DNA from: Bacteroidales bacterium UBA3289
GTDB lineage: Bacteria; Bacteroidota; Bacteroidia; Bacteroidales; UBA932
NCBI GenBank assembly: GCA_002361625.1
Contig: DETL01000005.1
Location: 1 to 24,298, forward strand
Direction of reading: 5' to 3'
DNA: 24,298 nt
Under the pieces are notes generated by a model. It saw nothing but the letters and a program-made list of their open reading frames with translations. It was not told the origin of the DNA and did not search any database. Position numbers and translations under genes: made by a program. Of the stretch, positions 22,906 through 24,298 are shown in pieces (within the stretch, counting starts at the first letter, position 1; each line of letters opens with the position of its first letter).

Positions 22906-24298
22906 ATGAAGATCACCTCAGCCGATGCCCTCGAGGGCATCCGACGGTCGGCCGCCGAGGCCCTGGCCGTTCGGGAGGAGGGGGACCGGTCCATTTCGCA
23001 GGAAGCCTGCGGTTTGGACAAAGGTACCCCGCACCTGCAGGTCCTGTGCTGCGGAGGCACGGGCTGCAAGGCCTCCGAAAGCGCGAAAATCGTGGAGAAC
23101 TTCAGGCAATCCCTCCAGGAACACGGTATCGCCGACAAGGTGGACGTCCTGGTGCCGGGCTGTTTCGGTTTCTGCGAAAAAGGTCCCATCGTCAAGATCA
23201 TCCCGGACAGTACTTTCTACACCTCGGTCCGCCCGGATGACGTGGAAGAGATCGTCACTTCCCACATCATCGGCGGCAACAAGGTGGAACGGCTCCTGTA
23301 CCAGGATCCTGCGACCGGCCGGCACATCTCCGATTCCAAGCACATGGAGTTCTACCGGAAACAGGTCCGGATCGCGCTGCGGAACTGCGGTTTCATCGAC
23401 CCGGAAAACATCCTGGAGTACATTGCCCGTGACGGCTACAAGGCCCTGGCGGACAGTCTGAAACGGGACAGCCTGGACGTGCTGGCGGATATCAAGGCCT
23501 CCGGACTTCGCGGCCGCGGCGGCGCCGGTTTCCCGACCGGCGTGAAGTGGGAGATCGCCCGCAAGTTCGACGCGCCCGACAAGTATGTCGTGTGTAATGC
23601 CGACGAGGGCGACCCGGGAGCCTTCATGGACCGGTCCATCATGGAAGGCGATCCGAATTCCGTCATCGAAGCGATGATGATCTGCGGGTACTGCATCAAC
23701 GCGCACCATGGCCTGATCTATATCCGGGCGGAGTATCCGCTTGCCGTCCACCGGCTCCAGGTCGCCATCGCCCAGGCCCGGGAATACGGCCTGTTGGGAG
23801 AGGACATCCTGGGCTCCGGCTTCGACTTCGACATCGAGATCCGCTACGGGGCGGGCGCCTTCGTCTGCGGCGAGGAAACGGCGCTGATCCATTCCATGGA
23901 AGGGAAGCGCGGCGAGCCTACGCTCAAACCGCCGTTCCCGGCGGAGGCCGGCTATTTCGGCAGGCCCACCAACGTGAACAACGTGGAGACGCTGGCCAAT
24001 GTGCCCGTCATCCTTACCAAGGGGCCGCAGTGGTTCGCTTCCATCGGCACGGAAAAATCCAAGGGTACGAAGGTTTTCGCCCTGGCGGGCAAGATCAATA
24101 ACGTGGGACTCATCGAAGTCCCGATGGGAACGACGCTCCGGGAGATCATCTACGACATCGGCGGCGGGGTCAAGAACGGCAAGAAGTTCAAGGCCGTCCA
24201 GACGGGCGGTCCGTCCGGCGGCTGCCTCACCGAGAAGCACCTGGACATCCCCATCGACTACGAAAGCCTGGCGGCGGCCGGCTCCATGATGGGCTCCG
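22906..24298 (+). CDS. hydB: HydB/NuoF-like NADH-binding flavoprotein subunit (partial, 3' end outside window)
   Basis: The first 464 residues of a NuoF-type subunit are present; the frame is open to the window edge. After a 35-residue N-terminal segment comes a thioredoxin-like [2Fe-2S] domain with ligands Cys49, Cys54, Cys86 and Cys90 (CGGTGC and CFGFC). The FMN/NADH module follows with GLRGRGGAGFPTGVKW (about 200-215), CNADEGDPGAF and GAGAFVCGEETAL (about 315-327). The missing part should hold the NuoF [4Fe-4S] cysteines and possibly a ferredoxin domain. The fused N-terminal ferredoxin is typical of HydB of electron-bifurcating [FeFe]-hydrogenases and related NADH-ferredoxin enzymes rather than respiratory NuoF. 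It is divergent from the HI0933-type gene. The only promoter candidate is an imperfect TACCTTGG near 22867. Confidence 0.88.
   Translation, partial: MKITSADALEGIRRSAAEALAVREEGDRSISQEACGLDKGTPHLQVLCCGGTGCKASESAKIVENFRQSLQEHGIADKVDVLVPGCFGFCEKGPIVKIIPDSTFYTSVRPDDVEEIVTSHIIGGNKVERLLYQDPATGRHISDSKHMEFYRKQVRIALRNCGFIDPENILEYIARDGYKALADSLKRDSLDVLADIKASGLRGRGGAGFPTGVKWEIARKFDAPDKYVVCNADEGDPGAFMDRSIMEGDPNSVIEAMMICGYCINAHHGLIYIRAEYPLAVHRLQVAIAQAREYGLLGEDILGSGFDFDIEIRYGAGAFVCGEETALIHSMEGKRGEPTLKPPFPAEAGYFGRPTNVNNVETLANVPVILTKGPQWFASIGTEKSKGTKVFALAGKINNVGLIEVPMGTTLREIIYDIGGGVKNGKKFKAVQTGGPSGGCLTEKHLDIPIDYESLAAAGSMMGS

Overview
The window looks like a chromosomal segment of a GC-rich member of the Bacteroidales, possibly an uncultured gut lineage. 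Three things point there. Several genes and the SRP RNA are preceded by the Bacteroidetes promoter (TTTG, about 19 nt, then TAnnTTTG). The gene families are typical: a TonB-dependent receptor paired with a DUF4249 lipoprotein, Bacteroidetes-type TamB beside tsaD, and a HydB-type flavoprotein. Shine-Dalgarno sequences are largely absent. I see no phage, insertion sequence, CRISPR array, tRNA or rRNA gene. No gene-free stretch exceeds 300 bases. The longest gap (about 160 nt, after tsaD) holds a large palindrome and the next (about 150 nt, after cdd) holds the SRP RNA.

Layout. 1-1850: a secreted SGNH hydrolase, a lipoprotein gene on the minus strand broken by one in-frame amber codon, and a 38-residue membrane micro-ORF with its own strong promoter. 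1836-9319 (minus): a tightly overlapping four-gene operon, tamB > RsmI-like methyltransferase > mtaB > PhnP-like MBL hydrolase. 9320-12101 (plus): tsaD, a nested palindromic element, and a COG2509 FAD protein. 12102-14685: a single-frame fusion of an S51 peptidase with an ATP-grasp ligase (minus), divergent from an isochorismatase-fold cysteine hydrolase followed by a clear terminator. 14754-16705: mnmA (minus), with a roughly 100-residue insertion, divergent from cdd. 16717-18049: the SRP RNA gene ffs, with a fucose-isomerase-like gene starting 5 nt after its T-run. 18044-22782 (minus): an operon of HI0933-type flavoprotein > TonB-dependent receptor > DUF4249 lipoprotein. From 22906 (plus): a HydB/NuoF-like subunit that runs off the window.

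How the genes fit together. tRNA modification recurs: TsaD makes t6A37, MtaB methylthiolates it to ms2t6A37, and MnmA thiolates U34. The tsaD and tamB-mtaB units fire divergently from one short promoter region. A second theme is the cell envelope: TamB, the TonB receptor with its lipoprotein, and two other exported proteins.

The strongest leads are the peptidase-ligase fusion, which joins a predicted bond-forming and a predicted bond-breaking enzyme in one chain, and the 130-bp nested palindrome downstream of tsaD. Other leads are the MnmA insertion, the amber-interrupted lipoprotein, the micro-ORF, and promoters so close to start codons that the messages should be nearly leaderless. Most of the rest is ordinary chromosomal housekeeping.
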